A stretch of DNA of 40,601 nucleotides from Deltaproteobacteria bacterium (GCA_016930795.1 JAFGFY010000070.1:1-40601), one strand, 5' to 3'; numbered from the stretch's first letter, positions 28,802 through 38,673 are shown. Notes: a model not told the origin generated them from the letters alone. Numbers and translations are program-made.

Positions 28802-30296
28802 TGGAAAACGTGCTTTGTCCGGAGGAAAGGCATTCTGATTTATCCCTAATAAATTGACATTTTGAAATTCTGCCCGGACATAGATCTTCGTCTTTTGGAA
28901 TATATTTACAGCGTGAGCTTTTGAAATCCAAAGAGAATCCTAAACGTTCAGAAAAGCATTTTGTCCTAAGCAGATCTGATCCGGACCCTCCGGCGTTGAA
29001 CTCATAAGCCCTTTTAGACGAATACAACTCAGTCTTCTGTGTATGAAAAAACCCGCCGAAAATCAGTTGTTGGTTATCAGGGGTAATCCCGACACCGAAA
29101 TCCTGAAAACTGACCCGGATTTCGTCATCTTTTTTTCTGGCAACGATTTTGATTGTCCCCTCATCCGGGGTGTTCTCAATGGCATTTCTGAGCAAACCCG
29201 AAAAAACCTTGTCCAGCACATTCCTGTCCATATACACGGAAAGGTCCTTATCTAAATCAAGGGTGATGTTCAATTCTCTTTGTCCCATAGAGGCGATGGA
29301 GCGTTCATATACATCACTCAAGAAAGGAGTAAGAGCGATTTGCTCCATATGGACTTCTTCCTTATGGAATAAGGCCTCCAGTCGTTTGCAGATATACTCC
29401 AACACTTCAGCGCCTTCGCCCCGATATGATTCATTGAATTCCCAAGCCAAATCGGCAGCGCTTTGCAGAAGACCCAGAATCCCCTCTTTTTCTTTCACTC
29501 GTTTCTGATTGAGGATGTCATCAATCCTTGCCTGCAGATCGAGCAAACGTTTTACATTCCGACGGCCACGATCCAGCATGTTATCAAGGCCTGAAATATT
29601 CGCCTCATTGAGTTCTCTCTCAACACGACTGAGGATGGCCATGATCACGGCCAAAGGTGTTCTGAGTTCATGGGATAGATGGTTAATCACCTTTTCTTTG
29701 GCCAGATCCAGAACCCTAAGATCGTCGTAAAGCTTGGCGTTTTCAATGGCAATAGCCATATAGTGAGACGCGGAAATAAGAAATGCCTGATCTTCTTTAT
29801 TGAAATCACCTGTCTTCTTATTCAATGCCTGGAGTGTTCCAATACACTTTTTTTCTCGATTGATAAGCGGAATGCTCAAGATGTTTCGGGTCTTGAAACC
29901 GGTCTTCTTATCGACCTCCGGCAAAAACCGGGGATCGCTGTACGCGTCATTGATGATCAGGGGGCTCCTGTTTTGAAAAACCCAGCCCGCTACCCCTCTG
30001 TCTTTGGGGATCCGGACTTGGTCTTTCTTAAGGTCTGTTGACACCATAGACCATAATTTCTCCCCTGCAGAGTCAATCAAGAACACCGATGCTTTTTCCG
30101 TGTTCATGACCTGATTGGTTTGTTCAATGATCAAAGGAAACAGGGCCTCGATGTCCATTTCAGAGGTCATAATCTGACCCAATTCAAACAGCATTTTTTG
30201 ACGCCGGATCGTTTCCGCGGCAATCCGTTCACTTTCTCTTCGGAGAGTTCCTCTTCTTTCGTCCTGTGATTTCTTACCGTTCAAGGTCGTCACCAT
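28776..30296 (-). CDS. GAF-domain histidine kinase with Cys-rich insert
   Basis: GAF region; HLSHELRTPLAVIMA H-box; LLRNAIENTPDEG N-box; FGVGI; CKYIPKDEDLCPGRISKCQFIRDKSEC near the C-terminus. Confidence 0.9.
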   Translation of the reverse strand: MVTTLNGKKSQDERRGTLRRESERIAAETIRRQKMLFELGQIMTSEMDIEALFPLIIEQTNQVMNTEKASVFLIDSAGEKLWSMVSTDLKKDQVRIPKDRGVAGWVFQNRSPLIINDAYSDPRFLPEVDKKTGFKTRNILSIPLINREKKCIGTLQALNKKTGDFNKEDQAFLISASHYMAIAIENAKLYDDLRVLDLAKEKVINHLSHELRTPLAVIMAILSRVERELNEANISGLDNMLDRGRRNVKRLLDLQARIDDILNQKRVKEKEGILGLLQSAADLAWEFNESYRGEGAEVLEYICKRLEALFHKEEVHMEQIALTPFLSDVYERSIASMGQRELNITLDLDKDLSVYMDRNVLDKVFSGLLRNAIENTPDEGTIKIVARKKDDEIRVSFQDFGVGITPDNQQLIFGGFFHTQKTELYSSKRAYEFNAGGSGSDLLRTKCFSERLGFSLDFKSSRCKYIPKDEDLCPGRISKCQFIRDKSECLSSGQSTFSIVFPLKLQ

Positions 30297-30564
30297 TCAT
30301 GCGGCTTATGTCACGTAGAGTTAGAGGGCATTTTATAATTGAACTGAGATTATTCAAGGAAAATGCTCTCACCTCCAACATTTTTTCATTCCGACCGACC
30401 CTTCATTTGGTATGAAGACCCCAAATAAGGAGCATTTTCATCTATGGAGCAGTTTTGACTTGACTATATACTAAGGCATCTGATAGGAACGTAGCGGTGA
30501 TATGATAATCCATTGAATTCAAAACGCCTAGTAAAAATAGACCGTTAGCAAGGAGGAACGTGAC

Positions 30565-31101
30565 ATGGCAACGGATGACATTCTAAAGGGGAAAAAGATC
30601 CTCATTGTCGATGATGAAGAAGATATTCTTGAAATATTGAAGCTTTTCCTCGAACAGTGTGACATAGAGACCGCGTCTACCTTTGATGAGGCCAAGGAAC
30701 TATTAGAGAAGAGCACTTATGATGTAGCCATCTTGGACATTATGGGTGTCAGGGGCTTTGAACTCTTGGGGATCGCCAGCGAGAGGGCAACCCCGGCCCT
30801 GATGCTCACCGCGCACGGTCTAAATCCTGAAAATCTGATAAAATCCATCCAAGAAGGCGCCAAATCCTACATCCCCAAAGAAAAGATGAATGAGATAGAT
30901 GTCTATCTCAAAGAGATATTCTTTGCCAAAGAGGAGGGAGTGGAGAAGCCGGGAAATTGGTTTGCCCGCCTCAGTTCTTTCTTTGATGAGCGGTTCGGCT
31001 CCAATTGGAAAAAAGAGGATGAGAAGTTTTGGGCGGAATTTGACAAGAATTTCAAAGTTTCAGAGGAGAAGCTTGCTAAGATCAAGTATTGGATTGGATA
31101 G
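30565..31101 (+). CDS. Response-regulator receiver protein without a recognised output domain
   Basis: KILIVDDEEDILEILKLFLE, VAILDIMG (phospho-Asp), MLTAHG, K in SYIPKE; ~60-aa charged/aromatic C-terminal extension. Confidence 0.88.
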   Translation: MATDDILKGKKILIVDDEEDILEILKLFLEQCDIETASTFDEAKELLEKSTYDVAILDIMGVRGFELLGIASERATPALMLTAHGLNPENLIKSIQEGAKSYIPKEKMNEIDVYLKEIFFAKEEGVEKPGNWFARLSSFFDERFGSNWKKEDEKFWAEFDKNFKVSEEKLAKIKYWIG

Positions 31102-31201
31102 AATCTCGCTTTTCTATTTTTTTCGTTATACACCCTGATCAGTCAAGATCCAACAAGGCTCTGATTACCCTTGGTAATTTCCTTTATGGCCGGGAAAGAA
31201 G

Positions 31202-31383
31202 CTCAAGGATTTCAGAGTCTTTTTTTGGATTTTTCTCCCAATGAATTGGGAGAAGGGATCAAGGATCCGAGGTTTCAAGGATTCAGACTACCAGATCTTC
31301 AGTTCCTTATAGTTCTTTAGTATTTCACTTGAACCCTTGAATCCTGGGCCCCTTGAACCCTTTGAGCATCTCGGCTTGAAAGA
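31202..31383. repeat. Imperfect inverted repeat of purine-rich CAAGGATT/CAAGGG words between convergent genes
   Basis: ATCAAGGATCCGAGGTTTCAAGGATTCAG ... CACTTGAACCCTTGAATCCTGGGCCCCTTGAACCC. Confidence 0.55.
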
Positions 31384-31433
31384 AAAAGGCTTTATTAATT
31401 AACGACAGACTCTTTTGGAAGATGATCCTTTTT

Positions 31434-32864
31434 TCAGACCATTGGGTTCTCTACCGCCCTTTCGGTTATGTTTTTGTTCTCAATCCCGATCACCACGGCC
31501 AGGGCAAACCACACGACAACAAGCCCAATACAGAAAAGCGCGAATTGGCTTGTCTGAAAAGCCAACCAGGTTGTGCCAATATAAACCAGTACAGCAGACA
31601 AAACATCTCCTGCGCGAACAAAAAAGGTGTCGGTGGCTTGTTTGGCCTTGTACTTTTCTTCTCTTGTCGTAGGCAAGAAAAGCGCGTGGCGCACTGTATT
31701 TTGGAGAGAATAATCCGTAGAGTTTTCCGCTGTCTTGGCCCAACGGATGATGGTCATGACAGGGATAAAAGCGATAACGAAATATCCGCATAAGGCAATG
31801 AAGGGCAAAACAAGCAGCGCGATTCGAATACCTAGATATTTTAGAATTCGGGAGACAAGAAATAGCTGTATAAGCAGTCCTGCCAAATTCACACCGGTAT
31901 AAAACTTGGCATAGAAGTTGCCAATATACTCTTCGGTATAGGATTGAATATATTCAGAGTTGATCTTTGCAAGGCCCTCTTCCTTCGCACCGCCCTCGAT
32001 CAGCCTTTTTTGCGCATATTCAATGGCCTTTTCTGCAATTTCAGGGTCGCCGGCAAGCTCCTCTGCTCTGTTTTGCACTGTACGACCCAAGATATACTCA
32101 CCCGTCGTATTCACCCAATTTGTGAACAACATGAGAAGAGCAATGAACAAAAGATATCTTGTCTTGAAGACGAGACTGAATGCTCCTCCTTTTTCGAAGG
32201 GTTGACTCACTTCTTTTGTTCTGTCTTCTGCTCGATCCCTGTCCGCTTTGTCGCGTGAATCGACAATGTTTGTCAGAATCAGGCTGCCAAGAAGAAGAGC
32301 CCCCGCGACAAGCAGGAGTTGGTAGACTCCCAACGGTTCAATCAGAGCGTCCGTGATCATACCTCCCAAAACAGCCCCCGAGGAGGCGCCAAACGCGATG
32401 ATGACAAAGATCCGTTTACCCGCTTCAGGCGTATATATGTCATTGGCAAATGCCCAGAATTGAGCGACCACCATCATATTGAATATGCCTAGCCACAAGA
32501 AAAATACTACGCCGAGGGGAACTCTTATGAGCGCGAGAATATAGAAAACTGCCAGACACCCAACAAAAAAACAGGTCACTGAATTGATCAACTGTCGACG
32601 GGGAAACCGACCTGCAAGCCTGGCATACAGAGGCACAATCCCAAGGAACAAGAGGGCCTGTCCCGCGGAGGCATAGCTCTTAATTTCAGCCCCTCCCCCT
32701 GTGAGAATCAAGGCCTCACGTACGGGTTTCATGATGTAATATGACGTGAGGATAAGGAATACGCTCAGAAATAGCAGGATGGCGGATCTCCCTTCACCTT
32801 TCTTGACTTCCGTAAAGAGGTTCAGGAATTTTTCTATGTTGTTTTTTGGGCGGGTTGTCGTCAT
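31434..32864 (-). CDS. NTP/NDP exchange transporter-like (Tlc/MFS) protein
   Basis: EVKKGEGRSAILLFLSVFLILTSYYIMKPVREALIL N-terminus; 12-TM pattern. Confidence 0.85.
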   Translation of the reverse strand: MTTTRPKNNIEKFLNLFTEVKKGEGRSAILLFLSVFLILTSYYIMKPVREALILTGGGAEIKSYASAGQALLFLGIVPLYARLAGRFPRRQLINSVTCFFVGCLAVFYILALIRVPLGVVFFLWLGIFNMMVVAQFWAFANDIYTPEAGKRIFVIIAFGASSGAVLGGMITDALIEPLGVYQLLLVAGALLLGSLILTNIVDSRDKADRDRAEDRTKEVSQPFEKGGAFSLVFKTRYLLFIALLMLFTNWVNTTGEYILGRTVQNRAEELAGDPEIAEKAIEYAQKRLIEGGAKEEGLAKINSEYIQSYTEEYIGNFYAKFYTGVNLAGLLIQLFLVSRILKYLGIRIALLVLPFIALCGYFVIAFIPVMTIIRWAKTAENSTDYSLQNTVRHALFLPTTREEKYKAKQATDTFFVRAGDVLSAVLVYIGTTWLAFQTSQFALFCIGLVVVWFALAVVIGIENKNITERAVENPMV

Positions 32865-32875
32865 GAAGAAACTTA

Positions 32876-34669
32876 TTATCGTGGGACCAAATCGTAAGGG
32901 AGCCTCGCGTAAACGCCCTTCGGATCATTTAAAAGGGCGATCTTCTTCTTTAGTTCCTCCAAGCCTCTGAAGCCATCCCCTATAGGAGATGGAGGCGTGA
33001 TTCCAAGTGCCTTCATAATCTCCTCAGCAACTCCCCTCTTCTTCTGATACTGAACGAGACTGTAATCCTCTCCAAGCCCCGCCCTCATGGCAGCGGCATC
33101 AATGGCATCGTAGAGTCCGCCCAACCGATCCACCAACCCAAGTCTGTGCGCCTCCACACCGGACCAGACTCTTCCCTGGGCGATTTCCTCGAGAACCTCT
33201 CGGTCCAATTTTCTCCCCTCACAGACCTTGGTCAAGAACTCATCGTAGATGAAGTCCACCAGCCTCTGAATCACGGCCAGTTCCTCTTTTGTCTTGTTCC
33301 TAAAGATAGATATCATATCCGCTTTTTCAGCGGTCCGCACAACATCCACATTGATTCCAAAATCATTCAACAGTCTTTCCACATTGGGCAGCATCCCCCA
33401 GACACCGATAGAGCCTGTGATGGTATTGGGCCACGCAATAATCTCGTCCGCGTATGCAGAGATCCAGTAGCCCCCGGACGCGGCCACTGTTCCCATCGAG
33501 ACCACAAGGGGTTTCTGTTGCTTGAGGAGTCGTGTCTCTCTTTGAATCACCTCGGACGCGGTTGCACTCCCCCCGGGGCTGTTCACACGCAGAACCACTG
33601 CCTTAACATTTTCGTCATTTCTGGCTTTGCGCAGCAACTTGGCCAGAGTGTCACCCCCCACCTCGTTTTCATTTGGTCCCTCAACAATCTCACCTTCGGC
33701 GTATATTATGGCGATCTGGTTCGTTGATCCGTGCTTCTCTGGTGTGATGGCCTTTTGGTAAGAAGCCACTGAGATCACGTTTTTGAGTTCCTCCCCAGGC
33801 TTGGACCCGGTCAACTCCTTCAATTCACTGAGAACATCGTCATAGTAGATCGATTTATCCAGAAGACCTTCCCTCACTCCGGTTTCGGCCCCTAAGTAAC
33901 CGTCATCTGACATCAGGACATGTAGTCTTTTCAAATCTACATTCCTCGACAACGCGATGGCTTCCAGATAGACATCGGCAATATCGTTCAAGTATTTTTC
34001 AATCTGTTCACGATTCTCTTCGCTCATTTTTTCTAAAATATAGGGTTCGACCGCAGACTTATACTTGCCAACACGAGTGACCTGAACATCAATCCCATAT
34101 TTGTCAAATGCCTTCTTGAAGAATATGATTTGAGTGGCCAAACCATTGAATTCGAATGTCCCAAAAGGGTTCATATAGAGGCGATCGGCCAGGGAGGCAA
34201 CAAAGTAATTGGCCTCATCATAGACACTCTCAAAGGCGATAATCGGTTTTCCTGATTCCTTGAATCTCACCAAAGACTCCCTTACCTCTTTCAAGGCCGC
34301 CCAACCTGATTGGTACCCGGCATTTGGGACTTGCCCTGTCAAGTAGATGCCCACAATACGGTCGTCATTTGAAGCAGACTCTATGGATTCCAATACGGTC
34401 CGAAGAGGAACGGCTTCTTTCATTTCATCGCCTAATGCCCCTCCCTGCAACACATCTTGGAAAGATATGCCCGTAGGTTTGTCTGAAATAGGTATGGAGA
34501 GATCCAGGGCTAAAACCGCTTTCTTGGGCATCGGAGGGCCCTTTTCAAATAACGTGACGACGCCAATCAGGAACACAAAAATACAGACCATGAGGAAAGA
34601 AAAGACAAACAATCCAAGAACTGTCGCAAAAAAATTTCTCAAAAAAGCCTTCATCTCAAATCCTTTCAT
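32876..34669 (-). CDS. sppA: Signal peptide peptidase SppA, 67K type
   Basis: VLRVNSPGGSATASEVI, VVSMGTVAASGGYWISAYADEIIA, NTITGSIGVWG; tandem S49 architecture. Confidence 0.93.
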   Translation of the reverse strand: MKGFEMKAFLRNFFATVLGLFVFSFLMVCIFVFLIGVVTLFEKGPPMPKKAVLALDLSIPISDKPTGISFQDVLQGGALGDEMKEAVPLRTVLESIESASNDDRIVGIYLTGQVPNAGYQSGWAALKEVRESLVRFKESGKPIIAFESVYDEANYFVASLADRLYMNPFGTFEFNGLATQIIFFKKAFDKYGIDVQVTRVGKYKSAVEPYILEKMSEENREQIEKYLNDIADVYLEAIALSRNVDLKRLHVLMSDDGYLGAETGVREGLLDKSIYYDDVLSELKELTGSKPGEELKNVISVASYQKAITPEKHGSTNQIAIIYAEGEIVEGPNENEVGGDTLAKLLRKARNDENVKAVVLRVNSPGGSATASEVIQRETRLLKQQKPLVVSMGTVAASGGYWISAYADEIIAWPNTITGSIGVWGMLPNVERLLNDFGINVDVVRTAEKADMISIFRNKTKEELAVIQRLVDFIYDEFLTKVCEGRKLDREVLEEIAQGRVWSGVEAHRLGLVDRLGGLYDAIDAAAMRAGLGEDYSLVQYQKKRGVAEEIMKALGITPPSPIGDGFRGLEELKKKIALLNDPKGVYARLPYDLVPR

Positions 34670-34964
34670 AGTCGAAATTGTTGAAGATATATCGGATAAA
34701 ACGATCGCTTCTGTTTGCGCAAGTGTAGGAAGAAACGAACAGATGTGTCAAGGAGAAAAATTTTGTGAAAATATGTGGTTATGGCGTTTTCCTCACAGCT
34801 CTTTCAGAAAAATATGAAGGAGCGGATTGCAAAACATGGGATTGTCCGGTAGATTACATGTTTTGGATATGAACACAAGACTCTGGAGGTCATGTCCGAC
34901 TTTGCAAATGGTAATCAGGGTGTTTCCGACTATTCATTTTAACCCTGATAGAAGGGAAGCTTCT

Positions 34965-37226
34965 ATGCAGCACAAGCATCCGACTCTTTTTTTTATTATG
35001 TTATGCGCGCTATCGGGAAGTACCGCTTGCATTACGACAAGCGATTCGAGGCTCTTAGCCACAGAAAACAGTCCTGAAAATAAGAGGCTTACCTTTCAGC
35101 AGGCCTACAACCCGCGGCAGAGTAGTCCTAGACTCGTTCGAGAGCTGCCGGAATTCGAAGCCTGGCTTGATGACAAACACCTTCTGGTCAAGCAAGAAAA
35201 AGGATTTGGACCCAAAGTCCAGGCTAGACTATTAAAGGTCGATACGTCTTCAGGTAAAAAGAATCTTTTTCTCGACTACTCAACCCATAACGAGGACATG
35301 CCCGATGGTCTGAAACTCGAGGACTTCGCCGATTGTTCCGATGATTATTCACAGTTTGTACTGAAACACAACGAGCATTTTTACCTATACGATGTTGAGA
35401 CACGAGATCTGAAATCCATCGGCGATGATGCGTCGAAGGTCAAGAACATCACTCTCTCGCCCGACGCGAAGAAGATCGCGTTCACAAGGAACCACAACCT
35501 TTTCATCATTGATATGAAAAGCGGACGGGAACTGCAACTCACTCAAGATGGATCTGAGACCGTCTATAACGGCTATGCGTCTTGGGTCTACTTCGAGGAA
35601 GTTCTTGGCCGCGATTCCGAATATAAGGCCTTTTGGTGGGCGCCGGACAATGAGAAAATCGCCTTTCTCAGGTTCGATGATGAGAGAGTCCCTGAGTTCC
35701 CTATCTTCGACGCCGAAGGCACCCATGGTCAACTCGAAGTGACGCGCTATCCCAAAGCGGGAGATCCAAACCCCGAAGTCAGGTTAGGGATTGCGCACGT
35801 GGACTCGGGGGATATTGTATGGGTCGATACGGATCCGAAAGCCGATCATTACCTGGCCTGTCCATCCTGGACGCCTGACTCAAGAAGACTTCTGTTCCAG
35901 TGGATGAATCGAGGACAGAACAACATCAAGCTCTATTTGGCCGACCCGACCACCGGCAAGAAGGTTGAGATATACGATGAGAAACAACCCAACTGGGTAG
36001 AATTCTTTGAAGACATTTACATCTTTAAGAACGGCAGCGGATTTCTCCTCAACTCCGACGTCGGCGGGTGGCCTCATCTCTACTATTACGATATGGAGGG
36101 TAGCCTGAAGAAACGCCTGACCAACGGAGAGTGGTCCGTCCAAAACATTAAACGGGTCGATGAAAAGAATGGGACGGTCTTCTTTCAGGGAACCAGAGAC
36201 GAAAAAACCGAAACGCATCTCTACCGAGTTGATCTGGATGCCAAAGAAATCATACGCCTGACTGAAAATCCGGGGTCCCATAACTGTGAAATCTCACCGG
36301 AAGGAACGTTTTTCGTCGATACTTATAGCAACATCCATCATCCCGACAAACGGGAGATCAGGGATGCTACGGGTGTATTACTACACAGTCTCGATGACGC
36401 TAAACTCCCCGCATTCGACGATTACGCATTGGGGAAGGTCGAACTGTTTACTATTCCTTCAGGGGACGGATACGACCTCCCGGCCATGTGGACCCTGCCC
36501 CCCGATTTTGACAAATCCTCAAAATACCCGGTGATCTTTACCATCTACGGCGGACCGAGCGCGGGAACCGTGAAAAACCATTTCGGCCGACTGGAAAAGC
36601 ATTACCTCGCGCAACACGGCATCATCGTCATTTCCGTGGATCATCGAGGATCCGGTCATTTTGGGAAGACGGGCACGGCGCTGATGCACCGAAACCTAGG
36701 AAAATGGGAAACGCAAGACCTGATCACCGCTGTTAAATGGCTTACAAAAAAGCCCTTTATCGATCGAGATCGAATCGGAATTATGGGATCAAGTTACGGT
36801 GGCTATGTCACCTGTATGGCCTTAACCTATGGGGCCGACTATTTCACGCACGGCATCGCGAATTCCTCGGTCACGGATTGGACACTTTACGACACCATTT
36901 ACACTGAGCGGTATATGGACACTCCGACAAAGAACCCTGAAGGATATGAATTCGGGTCTGTCCTCACACACGCCAAAGGATTGAAAGGGAAGTTGTTCAT
37001 TACCCACGGCACTACGGATGACAATGTGCATATGCAGAACACCATGCAGCTCATCTCCAAACTGGAGAACATGTATAAGGACTTCGACCTGATGATCTAC
37101 CCCGGCCAACGTCACAGCATTTCTCCTCCCAAACAAAATCATCTCAACCGAGAAATCGTCAGGTTCTGGTTTCGTCATTTCTTAGATAAAGAATTGGATG
37201 TCGACGAGGAAAAGGAGGGAGGATGA
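34965..37226 (+). CDS. Dipeptidyl-peptidase IV-like S9 serine peptidase, exported
   Basis: DPPIV N-terminal beta-propeller; GIMGSSYGGYVT nucleophile motif, HGTTDDNVH, RHSI. Start moved to MQHKHP with RBS GAAGGGAAG. Confidence 0.92.
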   Translation: MQHKHPTLFFIMLCALSGSTACITTSDSRLLATENSPENKRLTFQQAYNPRQSSPRLVRELPEFEAWLDDKHLLVKQEKGFGPKVQARLLKVDTSSGKKNLFLDYSTHNEDMPDGLKLEDFADCSDDYSQFVLKHNEHFYLYDVETRDLKSIGDDASKVKNITLSPDAKKIAFTRNHNLFIIDMKSGRELQLTQDGSETVYNGYASWVYFEEVLGRDSEYKAFWWAPDNEKIAFLRFDDERVPEFPIFDAEGTHGQLEVTRYPKAGDPNPEVRLGIAHVDSGDIVWVDTDPKADHYLACPSWTPDSRRLLFQWMNRGQNNIKLYLADPTTGKKVEIYDEKQPNWVEFFEDIYIFKNGSGFLLNSDVGGWPHLYYYDMEGSLKKRLTNGEWSVQNIKRVDEKNGTVFFQGTRDEKTETHLYRVDLDAKEIIRLTENPGSHNCEISPEGTFFVDTYSNIHHPDKREIRDATGVLLHSLDDAKLPAFDDYALGKVELFTIPSGDGYDLPAMWTLPPDFDKSSKYPVIFTIYGGPSAGTVKNHFGRLEKHYLAQHGIIVISVDHRGSGHFGKTGTALMHRNLGKWETQDLITAVKWLTKKPFIDRDRIGIMGSSYGGYVTCMALTYGADYFTHGIANSSVTDWTLYDTIYTERYMDTPTKNPEGYEFGSVLTHAKGLKGKLFITHGTTDDNVHMQNTMQLISKLENMYKDFDLMIYPGQRHSISPPKQNHLNREIVRFWFRHFLDKELDVDEEKEGG

Positions 37227-37353
37227 AAATCGAAAAAGACATTTCATGAAACTGTTGTAAGATCTTGTCGGAATCATAACCCTTTGGTACTAAGAATGGT
37301 GAGGGTTTGTTTCAAGGAAATATATAAGCGAATCATAAAGGAAGGAGGAACCT

Positions 37354-37599
37354 ATGGGAAAACAACAGGAAACTTGGGTATGTGCACACTGTGGTTATAG
37401 TGCGGATGGTCGGTTTTCCGGGGATATTTGCCCCAAGTGTAATTTGACCTATTGGAAATGCAGTAAGTGCGGTTATCTTCTTACAGCCGGCGCGCCACCC
37501 AATGAATGCCCGCAATGCAAAGCGAAGTGTGAATTCAACAATGTCACATGCTATACGCCGGACTGCGGCGGCCCAGGAAATATAGATCCCAGACTCTAG
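37354..37599 (+). CDS. Small multi-zinc-ribbon (rubredoxin-like) protein
   Basis: CAHCGYSA...CPKCNLTYWKCSKCGY...CPQC; good upstream SD GGAAGGAGG. Confidence 0.8.
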   Translation: MGKQQETWVCAHCGYSADGRFSGDICPKCNLTYWKCSKCGYLLTAGAPPNECPQCKAKCEFNNVTCYTPDCGGPGNIDPRL

Positions 37600-37651
37600 A
37601 GTCATGTCCCAGAAATGCTTTCCATTATTATGAGCAAATTCTTTAACATGT

Positions 37652-37907
37652 GGGGGCATACGGGTCTCTTTTCAGTTTCGCCACCATCTATCCAGAGGTC
37701 GTGGAGCGGCCATTCGACGGGCTCATGATCCTGAGCGACGTCGAAGGACACCGAAATTTTGCAAATTATGAAGAAGCCCCACGAACAATGTGCCCACAGC
37801 GACGGCATTCCTTGTGCTTGTCCACAGAACGCTGTCCTCTTTGGGGGGCGGTAAGAGGCTTGGGCCTCTTTTGGGTGGTGGAACTGAAAAGAGGCCCCCA
37901 TGCCCCC
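37652..37907. mobile_element. ~256-bp non-coding element with 34-bp imperfect terminal inverted repeats
   Basis: GGGGGCATACGGGTCTCTTTTCAGTTTCGCCACC vs revcomp of 37874-37907 GGGGGCATGGGGGCCTCTTTTCAGTTCCACCACC (29/34). Confidence 0.6.
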
Positions 37908-37936
37908 TTGAATCTGTGCGGCAGGTACGTACTATT

Positions 37937-37984
37937 GAAGCTCCCCGCGGCAAGCCGCGGGGAATGCGCTCACTGTGAATTTTT
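37937..37984. repeat. REP-like palindromic repeat, copy 1
   Basis: GAAGCTCCCCGCGGCAAGCCGCGGGGAATGCGCTCACTGTGAATTTT. Confidence 0.75.
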
Positions 37985-38026
37985 AAGTTAATTCTAAGAC
38001 ATGACAATCGAGGAATAGGAAAAATT

Positions 38027-38476
38027 ATGGCTACAGAAGATCTCATTATAAGGTGCGCAAAATGCGGCACAAAGAATCGGGTTTCAAAAACGCGATTGGG
38101 GGAGAGGCCCATATGCGGCAAGTGCAAGGACCCGTTGAAAGTATCAGGAGTGGAATCCTCTCCTATTGATGTGAAGGATCAGACATTTAACCAGGAGGTC
38201 CTTAATCATCATGTACCGGTTCTCGTGGATTGCTGGGCCCCCTGGTGCGGTCCCTGCCGCATGGTTACCCCGATACTTGATCAACTGGCATCTGAATATG
38301 CAGGCAGGCTCAGAATCGCGAAACTCAACACGGATGAGAATCCGGTCACAGCCTCACAATATGGGATACAAAGTATCCCCACTATGCTCCTCTTTAAAAA
38401 CGGGCAACTCAAGGGCCAAATAGTAGGGGCTCAACCCAAACAGGAAATCGAGAGGCAGATCCAACCGCTTCTTTAG
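38027..38476 (+). CDS. Thioredoxin (Trx2/TrxC-like with N-terminal zinc ribbon)
   Basis: CAKCGTKNR...CGKC zinc ribbon; DCWAPWCGPCRM active site. Confidence 0.93.
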   Translation: MATEDLIIRCAKCGTKNRVSKTRLGERPICGKCKDPLKVSGVESSPIDVKDQTFNQEVLNHHVPVLVDCWAPWCGPCRMVTPILDQLASEYAGRLRIAKLNTDENPVTASQYGIQSIPTMLLFKNGQLKGQIVGAQPKQEIERQIQPLL

Positions 38477-38485
38477 AGTCAACCA

Positions 38486-38613
38486 CCTTCGGCTGAAGCC
38501 GAAGGCTTGAGGGGCCAAGGAGTCAAGGGATCAAGGGGCCAAGTGAAAAAACGATTATGCCTTCCCTTGAATCCTAGAATCCTGGGACCCTTGAATCCTG
38601 ACTCTCTAAATAA
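38486..38613. repeat. Hairpin CCTTCGGC-TGAA-GCCGAAGG followed by purine-rich inverted repeat between convergent genes
   Basis: GGGCCAAGGAGTCAAGGGATCAAGGGGCCAAG ... CCCTTGAATCCTAGAATCCTGGGACCCTTGAATCCTGACTC. Confidence 0.6.
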
Positions 38614-38673
38614 AATCGAACTGAAGTCTTCGTCTAAAGGCGAGGGATTTTCTCCCATTCCCAGAATGGGACA

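Noticed and set aside
37650-38127. Small ORFs (113 aa, 134 aa, 62 aa) in the zinc-ribbon/thioredoxin intergenic region
   Set aside because: They are translations of repeat elements (e.g. PRGLPRGAS, PPPKRGPSLLPPPK), not supported genes.
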